Of a stretch of 64,000 bases of DNA, positions 11,704 through 23,470 are shown one piece after another. How positions within the stretch are numbered: the stretch's first letter is position 1; every line of letters begins with the position of its first letter. Where the stretch lies: NCBI GenBank assembly GCA_024760905.1, contig CM045729.1, positions 63,273,580 through 63,337,579 of the forward strand. Reading direction: 5' to 3'. This DNA comes from Plotosus lineatus. Lineage: Eukaryota; Chordata; Actinopteri; Siluriformes; Plotosidae. The notes beneath the pieces were generated by a model. That model was not told the origin of the DNA. It made no database searches and saw only the letters and a program-made list of their open reading frames with translations. The position numbers were made by a program, and so were the translations under genes.

Positions 11704-12024
11704 CTCAAAAAGCATCATTGAGACAGGCTAATAGACTGATCAATATTATAACGCCTCACAACAACTTTAAAACAGTACTTTTTTTTTAATCAAAATGTTG
11801 TGTTTCACAGCTATTCATTGCTCCATCGGAAGACTGGTGAAGTCTTAGTGGTGAACAGCAGCCTTCATGTTGAATCTGAAGTAGCCCCAACCATAAACAA
11901 TAACCGCCCAAAATCCTATCTGACCTACCACAGAAACTAAATCACCGACATCCCAAACACAGATGCCAATTAGCTGACCTCTTACACTTGCATTCAAGGT
12001 ACTATACCCTGATCCAGTATGGAT

Positions 12025-12529
12025 CAACACACTAAAGGCCAGTTTAGTACACAAAGAAATGTCCTACGTGCTAGAGAATGGCATCATTAACACAAGCTGG
12101 AGTGACTGGAACTCATCTTGCGTCTCAGTTCCCAAGGCAGATGGCTCACTCAGATTCTGTACCAACTACCAAAAGGTGAACGTGCTAACGAAGACCGACA
12201 CATCCAATACCGAGGAAGGATGACTGCATCGACAAAATTGGCAAGGCAGAGCATATCACAAAGTGTGACATATTCAAAGGATAATGCTGCATCCTGCTCA
12301 CAGAGAGCATCAGCTTTTCTCACTCTAATGGCCTATACCAATATACAATAAGGTCATGAACTTCAGCATAAACAACTGCCAACCACTTTCCATAGGATGA
12401 TGACCCAATTGGTATGCTTCAATGGAGTTGGAGTCTACATAGATAATGTCATGATCTAGAGTGACACCTGGCAGGCACGCCCACTTATCTCATCTGAGGA
12501 AGGCTTTTCTTAGGTTACAATTTCTAACC
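12025..12529 (+). pseudogene. Gypsy reverse transcriptase, N-terminal part
   Basis: Reads WSDWNSSCVSVPKADGSLRF, then CTNYQKVN, the family block for primer-binding fingers of Ty3/Gypsy RT. Further pieces such as SDFLKGY-like, GLYQYTIRS and LRKAFLRL-like stretches appear in shifting frames, with stops and indels. The relic is cut at 12529 by the RTE insertion and continues at 13993. Confidence 0.75.
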
Positions 12530-13974
12530 TTCTTCTTTCTTCTTTTCCTTTCGGCTTTTCCCTTTAGGGGTTGCCACAGCGAATCATCTGCCTCCATCTC
12601 ACCCTATTCTTTGCATCTTCTTCTCTTACACCAACGACCTTCATGTCCTCCTTCACCACATCCATGAATCGTTTTTTTGGTCTTCCTCTAGGCCTTCTGC
12701 CTGGTAGTTCCAGCCTCAGCATCCTATTACCAATATACTCACTATCCCTCCTCTGTACATGTCCAAACCATCTCAATCTAGCCTCTCTGACTTTGTCTCC
12801 AAAACGTCTTCCATGTGCTGTCCCTCTGATGTGCTCATTCCTAATCCTATCCATCCTTGTTACTCCCAAAGAGAACCTCAACATTTTCATCTCTGCTACC
12901 TCCAGCTCTGCCTCCTGTCTTTTCCCCAGGGCCACTGTTTCTAAACCATACAACATCGCTGGCCTCAACACCGTCTTGTACACTTTTCCTTTCATTCTTG
13001 CCGATACCCTCCTATCACCCATCCCACCGGACACTTTTCTCCAACCATTCCAACCTGCCTGCACACGCTTCTTGACCTCTTTTCCACACTCTCCATTGCT
13101 CTGGATTGTTGAGCCTAAGTACTTAAAATCCTCCACCTTTCTTATCTCTGCTCCCTGTAATCTCACTGTTCCTCTTGGGTCCTTGTCATTCATGCACATG
13201 TATTCTGTCTTACTGAGGCTAATCTTCATTCCCCTCCTTTCCAGGGCATACCTCCACCTCTCTAGATTTTCCTGCACTTGTTCTCTGCTCTCACTACAGA
13301 TCACAATGTCATCTGCAAACATCATAGTCCATGTGGAATCTTGTCTAACCTCGTCTGTCAGCCTGTCCATCACCATAGCAAACAAGAAGGGGCTGAGACC
13401 TGACCCTTGATGCAGTCCCACCTCCACCTTGAACTCTTCTGTCACACCGACAGCACACCTCACCACTGTCTTACATCTCTCATACATGTCCTGCACCACT
13501 CTAACATACTTCTCTGCCACTCCAGACTTCCTCATGCAATACCACAGTTCTTCTCTCGGCACCCTGTCATATGCTTTCTCCAGATCCACAAAGGCACAAT
13601 GCAGCTCCCTCTGACCTTCTCTGTACTTCTCCATTAACATCCTCAAGGCAAACACTGCATCCGAGGTGCTCTTTCTTGGCATGAAACCAAACTGTTGTTC
13701 ACAAATGCTGACCTCTGCCCTTAGTCTAGCTTCCACTATTCTTTCCCATAACTTCATCGTATGGCTCATCAACTTTATCCCTCTGTAGTTGCCACAACTC
13801 TGCACGTCTCCCTTGTTCTTAAAAATGGGCACCAGCACACTTCTCCTCCATTCCTCTGGCATCCTCTCACTCTCTAAGACCTTGTTAAATGTTCTTGTCA
13901 GAAAATCTACTGCTTCCTCTCCTAGACACTTCCATACCTCCACCGGTATGTCATCAGGGCCAACTGCCTTTCCA
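12530..13974 (-). mobile_element. RTE-type LINE, 5'-truncated, inserted in Gypsy pol
   Basis: Flanked by AGGTTACAATTTCTAACC (12512-12529) and AGGTTACTATTTCTAACC (13975-13992), an 18-bp duplication with one mismatch. The - strand copy ends with the family 3' end (GGCGACCCC-like, GCCGAAAGGAAAAG, then a GAA-rich tail). At its 5' end it is truncated inside the reverse transcriptase. Confidence 0.9.
12564..13973 (-). pseudogene. RTE LINE reverse transcriptase, uninterrupted but 5'-truncated
   Basis: About 470 codons read without interruption to the stop after MIRCGNP at 12564. They contain the RT fingers (VLVPIFKNKGDVQSCGNYRG), AFVDLEKAYDRVPRE, GLHQGSGLSPFLFAM and the catalytic FADDIVICSE box. 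A C-terminal region with RLRWFGHVQRR and GRRPRGRPKKRF follows. The endonuclease is missing because the insertion is truncated at GKAVGPDDIP. The first eight codons of the open frame are flanking Gypsy DNA. It cannot transpose by itself. RTE/BovB-like clade is my best assignment. Confidence 0.85.
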
Positions 13975-13992
13975 AGGTTACTATTTCTAACC

Positions 13993-14646
13993 AAACTATC
14001 AAAATGGCCAAGAGCGAGTTTGGGTAACCTACTTGGGCTATGTCATGGGCCGTGGGGACATTGCTCCCATCACAGCCAGGTTCCAAAGTATTGTGAACTT
14101 CCCAGCCCCCCAAAATAAACATGGCCTAAAGAGATTCCTAGGGATTGCGGGCGACTACAGAAAATTTTGTAGAGACTTCGCAGATATCACTGCCCCTAAT
14201 AAATTTGTTGAAGAAAGACCGAAAGTAGGTTTTGTCCAAGTCTTGCCAAAAAGCCTTTGATGATGCCAAGTTACTCTTATGCCCATTCTTCAGGCCCCAG
14301 ATTTTGCTAAACCTTTTTAGTTGGTTGCACTGCGCTGTTACAGCTACACAAGAATGATGTTGAACATACGGTCTGTTACTTTTCAAAGAAATTCAATATC
14401 TCACAAAAAAAACTACTCCACTATCGAAAAGGAGGCACTGGCCCTAATCCTAGATGTACAGCATTTCGAGGTATACCTATCATCCTTTCAAACCCATACG
14501 GACCACAAAAGGCTGACGATCCTTCAAAGGATGAAGGACAGGAACAGAAGGTTCCCAGGCTGGAGTCTAAAGCTGCAAGAATATGAAGTGATCATAAAGC
14601 ACATTAGAGGGAATGAGAATACATGTGCAGATGCACTCTCACGTTA
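13993..14646 (+). pseudogene. Gypsy RT/RNase H, C-terminal part
   Basis: Reads VTYLGYVMGRGDIAPITARF and GLKRFLGIAGDYRKFCRDFA, the conserved thumb/connection region of Gypsy RT. It then has YSTIEKEALALILDVQHFEV and ends HIRGNENTCADALSR, the RNase H end. Frame changes and a stop lie near 14258-14330, so it is non-functional. It picks up where the 12025-12529 piece stops. Confidence 0.85.
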
Positions 14647-14816
14647 AGATGAATATCAAAACAAATTATATATAAAATGTACATAAAATTTTCATAATTC
14701 TGTGACAACTTCCATTTTACAATTTTTGTATTCTTGTTTTACTGTTGCCATTGTGTCTCATATTATAGATTTTCCTCGATATTGTTATGACTTCCAACTT
14801 TTCTTTTACAGAGAGA

Positions 14817-15010
14817 TGTGTGACATGGTGGATGCGTGTCGCAGTGGTCATGATGGCAACTCACTGTGCCGAGTGTACCGGCTGTGATGGCCATCTGCTA
14901 TGACTTATATATCAACTGTGATGTAAACGAAGATATAAAAGAGAAAAGTAAGGATATCAGCCTTTATATGACGGACTGGGCCGAACCCTGGACAACCAAA
15001 AACTCTCTCT
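14817..15010 (+). repeat. Possible Gypsy LTR fragment
   Basis: Begins near TGTGACATGGTGGATGCGTG and contains a TATA-like ATATAAAAGAGA. It lies just downstream of the RNase H relic, where the 3' LTR is expected after loss of integrase. No second LTR was seen for comparison. Confidence 0.4.
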
Positions 15011-15026
15011 CTCTGTGTTTCAGTGT

Positions 15027-15300
15027 GGGGCCAGTGGCGTAGTGGTTAGAGCACTGGGTTCATGATTGGGAGGTTGTGAGTTCAAATCCCAGTTAGACCC
15101 CCACTGTGACCCCTGGGCAAGGTCCTAACCACAAGTGTGCCTCTGTTCACCCAGCAGCATAAATGAGGACCAGTAAAAATATTGGTGTCCCATCCAGGAG
15201 GAGTTGAACTCCAAGTTGCTTCATGTTACAGAAACTGGGGATAAGCACTGGCCTGATGAGCCACTAGGTTCAGGTGGGAAAAGCCCAACAGACTGTACTT
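15027..15300 (+). mobile_element. tRNA-derived SINE (third family)
   Basis: Head with GTGGCGTAGTGGTTAGAGCA (box A) and GAGTTCAAATCCCAG (box B). The body includes CATCCAGGAGGAGTTGAACT and TTGCTTCATG, and the 3' part GATGAGCCACTAGG. A second copy is at 32395-32700. Confidence 0.75.
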
Positions 15301-15745
15301 TTTTGTTTCAATAATTTGTTACATTGACCAACTCTGCCGGACTTGGATTATTCTAGCCTGTCAAAATGAAGTCCTTTGCTTACAGTAATAAGGTGAGTCC
15401 AGCTAAAATACTGCCTGATCATCATAAACACACAAACACACTTATTGTTGGGGACAATAAAAGGCGACCCTAAAATCCTCCATATTTGTCACGTCAGAAT
15501 ACAACAGTTGGAAAAAGTTGACAAGGAGAAGTAAATTTACATGTTGCAACCTTGCATGCCAACTCATCACAATGCTGCAGCTATAGGACCATTCAGTAAA
15601 TTATCTCTGAAGTCAGTTCCAGTTGACAGCCAATCAACAGCCAATCAACCACAGACCTGTCGATGTTTCTTGTTCCTGTTCCTATGAACTTTGCACAGCT
15701 TTATGAGGAAAAAAGTGACAAAATTCCAGAAGTGTTTATACAGTA

Positions 15746-16073
15746 TATGCAATGGTGGCCTGGTGGTAAAGAGCACGTTGGGGGTTCAAGTCCCACTCTC
15801 CACAAGGTTGTCACTGCCCCCCCCAGTGGAGCTACCTGGATTATCAAAGGCCAGCCATGTCTCTCACTGTCTCTGGTGAGAGGTTCATGTAGAAGAACCA
15901 TTGCTGACTTTTGTAAAGAGTAGCTGCAAAGCCGTTAGCGTGTTTCTGCCCCTTGCTAAAGGGTTGTGTCAGGAAGGGCATCCGATGTAAAAGCCTATGC
16001 CAAATCAAACATGTGAATCAGATGATTCGCTGTGACGACCCCTGCAAAAGATAAAAGCTGAAAGTATAAGAAG
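15746..16073 (+). mobile_element. Body SINE with RTE-type tail B
   Basis: Same head and body as the 791 copy, but the 3' tail is AGGAAGGGCATCCGATGTAA ... GATGATTCGCTGTGACGACC ... AAGCTGAAAG, the RTE-like tail. A short duplication ATACAGTA flanks it (15738-15745, 16074-16081). Confidence 0.85.
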
Positions 16074-16077
16074 ATAC

Positions 16078-16081
<4 letters not shown>

Positions 16082-16140
<59 letters not shown>
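16082..16140. repeat. (TA)n microsatellite
   Basis: About 58 bp of TA, directly abutting the 3' end of the next RTE copy. TA also follows that copy's other end. Confidence 0.95.
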
Positions 16141-16143
<3 letters not shown>

Positions 16144-17232
16144 TTCTTTTCCTTTCGGCTTTTCCCTTCAGGGGTCGCCACAGCGAATCATCTGCCTCCA
16201 TCTCACCCTATCCTTTGCATCTTCTTCTCTTACACCAACGACCTTCATGTCCTCCTTCACCACATCCATGAATCGTCTCTTTGGTCTTCCTCTAGGCCTT
16301 CTGCCTGGTAGTTCCAGCCTCAGCATCCTATTACCAATATACTCACTATCCCTCCTCTGTACATGTCCAAACCATCTCAATCTAGCCTATCTGACTTTGT
16401 CTCCAAAACATCTTACATGTGCTGTCCCTCTGATGTGCTCATTCCTAATCCTATCCATCCTCGTTACTCCCAAAGAGAACCTCAACATTTTCATCTCTGC
16501 TACCTCCAGCTCTGCCTCCTGTCTTTTCCCCAGGGCCACTGTTTCTAAACCATACAACATCGCTGGCCTCAACACCGTCTTGTACACTTTTCCTTTCATT
16601 CTTGCCAATACCCTCCTATCACACATCACACCGGACACTTTTCTCCAACCATTCCAACCTACCTGCACATGCTTCTTGACCTCTTTTCCACACTCTCCAT
16701 TGCTCTGGATTGTTGAGCCTAACTACTTAAAATTCTCCACTTTCTTATCTCTGCTCCCTGTAACCTCACCGTTCCTCTTGGGTCCTTGTCATTCATGCAC
16801 ATTTATTCTGTCTTACTGAGGCTAATCTTCATTCTCCTCCTTTCCAGGGCATACCTCCACCTCTCTAGATTTTCCTTCACTTGTTCTCTGCTCTCACTAC
16901 AGATCACAATGTCATCTGCAAACATCATAATCCATGGAGATTCTTGTCTCACCTCGTCTGTCAGGCTGTCCATCACCATAGCAAACAAGAAGGGGCTGAG
17001 ACCTGACCCTTGATGCAGTCCCATCTACACCTTGAACTCTTCTGTCACACCGACAGCACACCTCACCACTGTCTTACATCTCTCATACATGTCCTGCACC
17101 ACTCTAACATACTTCTCTGCCACTCCAGACTTCCTCATGCAATACCACAGTTCTTCTCTCGGCACCCTGTCATATGCTTTCTCCAGACCCACAAACGCAC
17201 AATGCAGCTCCCTCTGACCTTCTCTGTACTTC
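16141..17232 (-). pseudogene. RTE LINE fragment (reverse transcriptase 3' half), frameshifted
   Basis: Antisense copy of the same LINE as at 12530-13974, truncated at the 5' side within [16 protein letters not shown] blocks KAYDRVPRE, FADDIVICSE and RLRWFGHVQRR-like are visible, but in separate frames (17025-17240, 16803-17024, 16387-16668, 16168-16380). It is flanked by (TA)n on both sides, suggesting insertion into a TA microsatellite. Confidence 0.85.
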
Positions 17233-17257
17233 TCTATATATATATATTCATTCATAT

Positions 17258-17345
17258 ATTTTCTGAACAACTTCATCCTAATTAAGGTCACAGGGAGGCT
17301 GGCGCCCATCCCGTCAAGGGCAGAGTACACCTGGACAGCTCACCA
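17258..17345 (-). repeat. L2-like tail A fragment, reverse
   Basis: Contains CATCCTAATTAAGGTC, GGCTGGCGCCCATC and GGACAGCTCACCAG, the complement of tail A without any SINE body. Confidence 0.65.
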
Positions 17346-17392
17346 GTCCATCACTGTGTATTTATATATACTGTATACACAAACACACACAC

Positions 17393-17650
<258 letters not shown>

Positions 17651-17682
17651 TCTGTACTACAGAATACAAATAGTGGTTACAC

Positions 17683-18050
17683 CCCTAGGGCGGCATGGCA
17701 GTGCAATGCTTAGCATTGTCACTCATAACAAGATGGCTCTGGATTCAAATTTCATGGCCAACTGCGTGAACCCTTTCTGGGTGGTTTCATATTCTCTCTA
17801 TGTTTGTGTGACTTTCCTCTAAGTGCCCAAGTATACTCCCACAGTCCAAAGTCTTGTAGAACAGGATATCTGGCTACTTGTGAGTGAACAGATGCTTGTC
17901 TCCTTACAAAACAAGCAAGCATGTAAACAAACAAACAAAAAAACCTTGCATCCCATCCAGGGTGTAAGCTGTCTCTCACACAAGGTCAGCTGGGATTGGC
18001 TCCATCTTCCATCAGGATCTTGATGGATGAATATTATGGATAATGCCTAG
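17683..18050 (+). mobile_element. Old tRNA-SINE with L2-like tail (second family)
   Basis: Diverged GGCGGCATGGCAGTGCAATG head, TTTCATATTCTCTCTATG and CTCCCACAGTCCAAAG body, and a GGATCTTGATGGATGAAT end. No target duplication was seen. Confidence 0.6.
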
Positions 18051-18293
18051 ACAAACTATAAGTGCATGCAATGCACTTGGTGTTAGGTGTTGCATTTACT
18101 GTATATTTTTATTCAGTGCAGAAAAAATATAATCTGAGTCATGCTAGCAAGCTTGCTGTAGTGCTTAAAGGTTTGAGATGCAAGTCAATCGAACTCAGAT
18201 ACAATCAGAATCGTCACTGCACAGATATGGTCATGTGAAAAAAATTAGGACATCCATTACGTTAGTTTCTTTTCCAGATATAAATAAAAACAC

Positions 18294-18600
18294 AGAGCAG
18301 TGGTGGTCTAGTGGTTAGGGTGCAGGATCGCTGATCCTAAGGTTGGGGGTTCGAGTCCCCACAAGGTTGTCACTGTCCCCCCCAGTGGTTATCAAAGGCG
18401 GGCCATGTTTCTCACTGTCTATGGTGAGAGGCATGTAGAAGAACCGTTGCTGACTTTCGTAAAGAGTAGGCTGCAAAGCCGTCAGTGTGTTTCTCTGACC
18501 TGGAGAGGGATGGGCTCTGCCAGGCCAAATCAGCCCAAGTCTCGCCATGAAGGCGCCCCAACGACATCTTCAGGATGTTAAGGGATAAGTGAGTGAAGTG
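18294..18600 (+). mobile_element. Body SINE with tail C
   Basis: Perfect 12-bp duplication AAATAAAAACAC (18282-18293, 18601-18612). The head and body match the family, but after GTCAGTGTGTTTCT the 3' tail changes. It is neither the L2-like nor the RTE-like tail: it reads GGAGAGGGATGGGCTCTGCC ... CATGAAGGCGCCCC ... GATGTTAAGGGATAAGTGAG. Confidence 0.9.
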
Positions 18601-18612
18601 AAATAAAAACAC

Positions 18613-19784
18613 GACTGGAAATTGTTATGTGAACAAATTTGAATAAAGAGTTGACTATTTAATAAGGTGTCCTCATTTTTTCAAATGACTATAAGTTTGT
18701 CTATAAATTTAATTGTGCATACGCTACATCATGTCTGTTCGAGGTTTATGTGGTGTTCTTGGTTTCCTCTGGGTTCAGTGGGTTTCTCCCACCTTCTAAA
18801 CATATGCCAGCAATATTGAACATGTGAATGTGGGTGCAAAAAGCTCCTATTCAGGATCAGATATCTCTGATCATCAAACTGTGCTTACAGCATAGATTTT
18901 TGATGTATCACAACCAAAAAATGTGTGCAACGACCCTCACTTCTCATTCTCCCCACACTCGTTCATGATGCACTGGGCCACTTCCATGTAATGTATGTTT
19001 TAACAGAGCTGTTCTATAGGCTTTACAGTCATGGTCACATTAAAGGTAAACAGCCTATAAGTATTTGGAGTGTGTGAGGAAACTGGACTACTACAGGGAA
19101 ACACACAAAAGCCCAGGATGAACATGCTCCACACACAAACATCCTTGCTGACCACAGGGCTCGAATCCAAGACCTTCTTTCTGTGAAGTGAGAGTTATAA
19201 CCACTATGACATCATGTCCCTAGATACAATACCACAGGCAATGTATGTAATTTTGTTTAGTTTATCACAGATACAGTATGTTATGGACATGTTATGTCAC
19301 AGTTTATACAGTCTACCCAGGACGAGGAGTATCAAATGTGGAAGAAATTCTTATGTAACAGAGTTCCAGCATCAGCTCAGTCATTTATGTAAAGCAGAGC
19401 TAGAAGAGAAGAGTAGAACTACTGATCCTCCTCATTGAGAGGAACAAGTGGAAGTGGTTTGGGCATCTGTTTGGATGCCTCCCGGATGCTTCCCTAAGGG
19501 AGGTGGTCTGATTGTGCCCAACCAGGATTAAACGTAGTGCCAAACCCAGGACAGGTTGCAGAGATGATCTCTTCTGGCTGGACTGGAAATGCTTCAGAAT
19601 CCTTTTGAGGAGTTTTTGGGAAAAGGGGCATGAAGAGGAGAGTTTGGGCTTCTCTACTGAAACTGTTGCCGCTGTGACCCAGTCCCTGATAAGGGGTGGA
19701 AAACAAAATGAAACAATGATCTCTGCGAGAAAGATATAACGGTATACAATGAATAATTGTACACAATAAATACAATTTACTACC
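18613..19784. other. Non-coding interval
   Basis: A decayed SINE piece of the second family (reverse) lies at about 19075-19225 (GGGCTCGAATCCAAGACC). 19430-19740 looks repeat-derived but was not identified. No gene was seen. Confidence 0.5.
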
Positions 19785-20070
19785 AGGCAGTGGTGGCCTA
19801 GTGGTAAAGGTGCTGAATCACTGATCCACAGGTTGTCACTAACCCCCACTCCCACCCCCACTCCCAGTGCAGCTAACTGGGCTATCAAAGGCCGACCATG
19901 TCTCACAAGAGTAGGCTACATAGCTGTCAGCGTGTTCCTGCCCGCCCTGCAATGGCCTGGTGAGCTGTCCAGGGTGTACTCTGCCCTCACTCAGAGTCGG
20001 CTGGGATAGGCGCCGGCCTGCCCGCGACCCTAATTAGGATTAAGCAGTTATAGAAAATAAACTGAATATA
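19785..20070 (+). mobile_element. Body SINE, tail A, with internal deletion
   Basis: Head GGCAGTGGTGGCCTAGTGGT and tail CTGTCCAGGGTGTACTCTGC ... AATTAGGATTAAGCAG. About 70 bp of the body is missing after GACCATGTCTCAC. Confidence 0.8.
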
Positions 20071-22415
20071 CTGAACTGAGTATACTGTACTGCTTAGTGT
20101 TATAGTTGGATAACATTGATATATATTCCTGCAGTGTGTTTATTAAAATGAGAATGAATGGAAACATTATGTAAAGATATGCAGGTGTTGAATGCAGGTG
20201 TTTAAAGTTTGGCTACGTGATTATGCTGCTGTTCAATAGACTTATGATCTGTGAGAAAGAAAAAACATTCTCTCAGTCTGTTCATTATGTAATAATGCTA
20301 CATTATCTGCCAGAAGGCTGCAGGGTGAGCAGATAGTGGTTCGGGTGGCTTGGAGTCTTTGATGATCTGAAGCACTGAGCTGAGCTAGTATTGTGGTGAG
20401 AGGGAAACTCATCTTCAGTGTTAAGGTGGGATATGCACACTAAATGTTTTGTGTGGACCAAAGCAGTGCAGGTGTAGAGCAATCTGAGGAATCTGAGGGT
20501 CAATCCAGAACTGAAGGCTAGAACTAGAGCATAAAACACCAAGGAATCAATATGGTGAGCCACTCAGCTGCAGCTCTGTTTGTGGTGAATTATTTGTGGT
20601 GACTGCACAGTGTTTTTAATCATTGTTGGAGATCAGGCCTATAAATGTCACATCATCTGGAGGTCTTGTAAAGAGTGAGTGGTTTCTGTTTTGCTAAACC
20701 TTAATTCATGAGAACCATATATATGCAGAATCCTGTCAGAAATCTCCAGCTAGGCAGTGATGGGTGCAGGCTTGGTGTCCAGTATAGAGACTATGCGCTA
20801 GAGCACTGAGCTGTAATTTAAAAACATCATTCTCAGTGCTCAAAGCGATCATCCCCTAAAGGCAAGCCACAGCTAAGAGACCAGATGTTATTGCAGATGC
20901 CTCATCTCAAAACATTACTGTAAATCCATCATTGCAGATGTTTCACGCAGATGCGTCATTGCAGACGTGTCATGGCTAATAGTATGTGGCATACCATGTC
21001 ATGCAATATATTTCTTTCCTATATTATATAGTAAGGAAAATGCATTTAGAGTGTACTGAAGCAGATATATATAGAGAGGCAATATATGAGGCGTTGACTT
21101 AAATCAGCATGGAGCTACTCTAGGTCACAGTTACTTAGTATCACCTGAAGCACACACTGTACTGCTTTGACTATCCCGAGAACAAATAAGAACCCAGTGA
21201 CAAGTAATCACATTCATAGACTGTTAAAACGCAGTTCAGTAACGTAAACAAGCTCCGTTCTTTTCTGCTAGTGCATCATAAAGATCAAATTTTAGTATCA
21301 TTTTCACATTTCCATTTCCAGTAGTGGTTCATTACATTAAAAATGCAGTGGATGCCTGCAAGATGTGGGGGTATTCCTAAATCTTAATAATACATACATA
21401 TATTTTCTATCAATCCGATTCCCTCTATACATGGGGATTAGCCATGCATTCTGAGACAATTCTTGTTCATATCACTTCTTTTTTCATGTGACCAGATTAT
21501 TGTGCCATCTGACTGTCTCATGACCGACAGGATAAAAATCACGATGCCTTTGTTATTTTAATATCAACACCCATTTGCTCACAAAGCTGAAATAAAAGAA
21601 TTCCCAAAATTACAACTATTTGTTAACAGAGCCTTGAAGCTATTCCCATAGTTCTGGAACATGGATGGTTGTCAGTTGGATGGGAAACCCAAAACAGCTG
21701 CTGTGTTGCTAATTAGCTGTTATGTATCACTGATTTGTATGATGAAGTGCAGTGATAAAGATAAAATATTTATTAATAACGAAACAGAAACCTCAAAATA
21801 GAGGCTCATACACCACCACTCAGACTCGCGCAAAATAAAAAACACAAACTCAGGTAGGCAGGCACACATGAAGGTAAATAAATGTTTCTTGAGCAAATGC
21901 TGAAATCAGAAGCATGACAGAACATGAACTCACTAAACAGACACTTAAACTAAATAAACAAGTGACACATATGAAGGCAGTAATTAGCATTAAAAACAAA
22001 ATAGAAAAAAAGAAAAAAGGCTCAGGCAGATATCAAGCGAGATCTTTTGGGAGTGTCACTTTTAGGCAGTGACTAAATCTACTAGTATATATTTTGGATG
22101 ACTGACTGTTTGATGAATGAATATCAAATCATCAATGAAATTTCACCCACAATGTCTGAATCTACATGCATGCACAGGGAGAACAGTCATGCAAGATCCA
22201 CAGAGAAAAGCGCCAGTTGGCTCCAAAGTTTAAACGCATAACCTGCACAACATGCTGACGACTACTGTGTCAATCGCAAAAAAAAAAAAAAAAAAAAAAA
22301 AATTAAATGTAAGGGTTAGTTTGATTGATTTCATACACGGAAACAACAATCTAAATATTAATACATCATATAATTTGTTGCCATAAGACGGACTGATTTA
22401 TCAACTTAAGTACTA
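20071..22415. other. Non-coding interval
   Basis: No gene was recognised. A small imperfect tandem repeat around CATTGCAGATG lies at about 20890-20985. 21880-22090 matches the repeat at 2930-3210. A decayed reverse SINE piece is at about 22133-22270, and poly(A) at about 22269-22300. Confidence 0.5.
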
Positions 22416-22722
22416 CAGTTGACACGGTAGTTAACATTGATGTCTCCCAACAAGAAGGTTCTGAGAATGAAGCTCATGCTGACTGGAGCATTTCTGTATA
22501 GAATTTGTATGTTCTCCTGATGCTTGTGAGTTTCCTCTTACAGTCCAATGGCATGCACATTAGGTCAATAACTCTTCTAAATTGTCCATAAATGTGAATG
22601 TGAGTGATTGTCTCTATGTGTGTTAGCTCTGTGACAGACTGGTGATCTGTAGAGGTTCTACTCCGCCTGTCACCTGAATTCGGCTTGGATTTGTTCCAGC
22701 TTCCATCACAATCCTGATGGAT
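22416..22722 (+). mobile_element. Old tRNA-SINE with L2-like tail (second family)
   Basis: Head GACACGGTAGTTAACATTG, body TTTGTATGTTCTCCTGATGC and TCTTACAGTCCAATGGCATG. It ends AATCCTGATGGATGG. Confidence 0.65.
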
Positions 22723-23130
22723 GGACAATGTGGCGTATTCTCCAGTTCCCAACATTCTGCTCCCTTTTGCCCTCAAGGTTTATATCACATAAGTATAGCA
22801 TTATGCATACATCCAGTGTTTACCACTGTCAGCAAAGCATGTGCAGATATACCCATATCATTAACTGTGCAAGTTTTCAGCCGCCTACATCATAACCACA
22901 CAAAAGACATAAAGCAAACCTTTTGAAAACAAAACAAGGTCATTATTATGCACTGATGTCCAAATATTATTCACTTCATAATGTCACCCCTTCCGTCTTT
23001 CAATGTTTTTTACAGTAGAATCAAACTGATTCTGTATACTGTAGACACATTAGCTTTACGCGCTACTACAAAAATGCATTAGCATCTAACAACGTCTAGA
23101 CTGGACATGATGAAGATTAACATTGATAGC

Positions 23131-23458
23131 AGGGCAGTAGTGGCCTAGTGCGCTGGATCCCTGATACTAAGGTTATGGGTTCAAGCCCCGCTCTCCACAA
23201 CGTTGTCACTGCCCCCCCAGTGCAGCTAATTGGTTTATCACAGGCCAGCCATGTCTCTCACTGTCTATGGTGTGAGGTGTAAAAGAACCATTGCTGACTT
23301 TCAACATGAGTAGCTGCAAAGCCGTCAGCGTTTTTCTGCCCTGCAATGGCCTGGCGAGCTGTCCAGGGTGTACTCTGCCCTCGCCCAGAGTCGGCTGGGA
23401 TGGGAGCCAGCCTCCCTGCGACCCTAATTAGGATTAAGCGGTTACAGAAAATGATCTG
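23131..23458 (+). mobile_element. Body SINE, tail A, with target duplication
   Basis: Perfect 12-bp duplication AACATTGATAGC (23119-23130, 23459-23470). Full head, body and L2-like tail. Confidence 0.9.
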
Positions 23459-23470
23459 AACATTGATAGC

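Larger units (their letters stand above)
12005..15010 (+). mobile_element. Gypsy LTR retrotransposon relic, split by an RTE LINE insertion
   Basis: Reverse transcriptase relic (12025-12529) and downstream RT/RNase H relic (13993-14646) are collinear + strand parts of one Gypsy pol. They are separated by an antisense RTE copy bounded by an 18-bp target duplication. Integrase is absent. An LTR-like segment with ATATAAAAGAGA follows at 14817-15010. The element is inactive. Confidence 0.75.

Noticed and set aside
15253..15300. CTGATGAG followed by GAAA as another possible hammerhead
   Set aside because: Positions 10.1 and 11.1 do not pair, no stem I is found, and the segment is the ordinary 3' part of a tRNA-SINE whose second copy (32395-32700) does not keep the motif.
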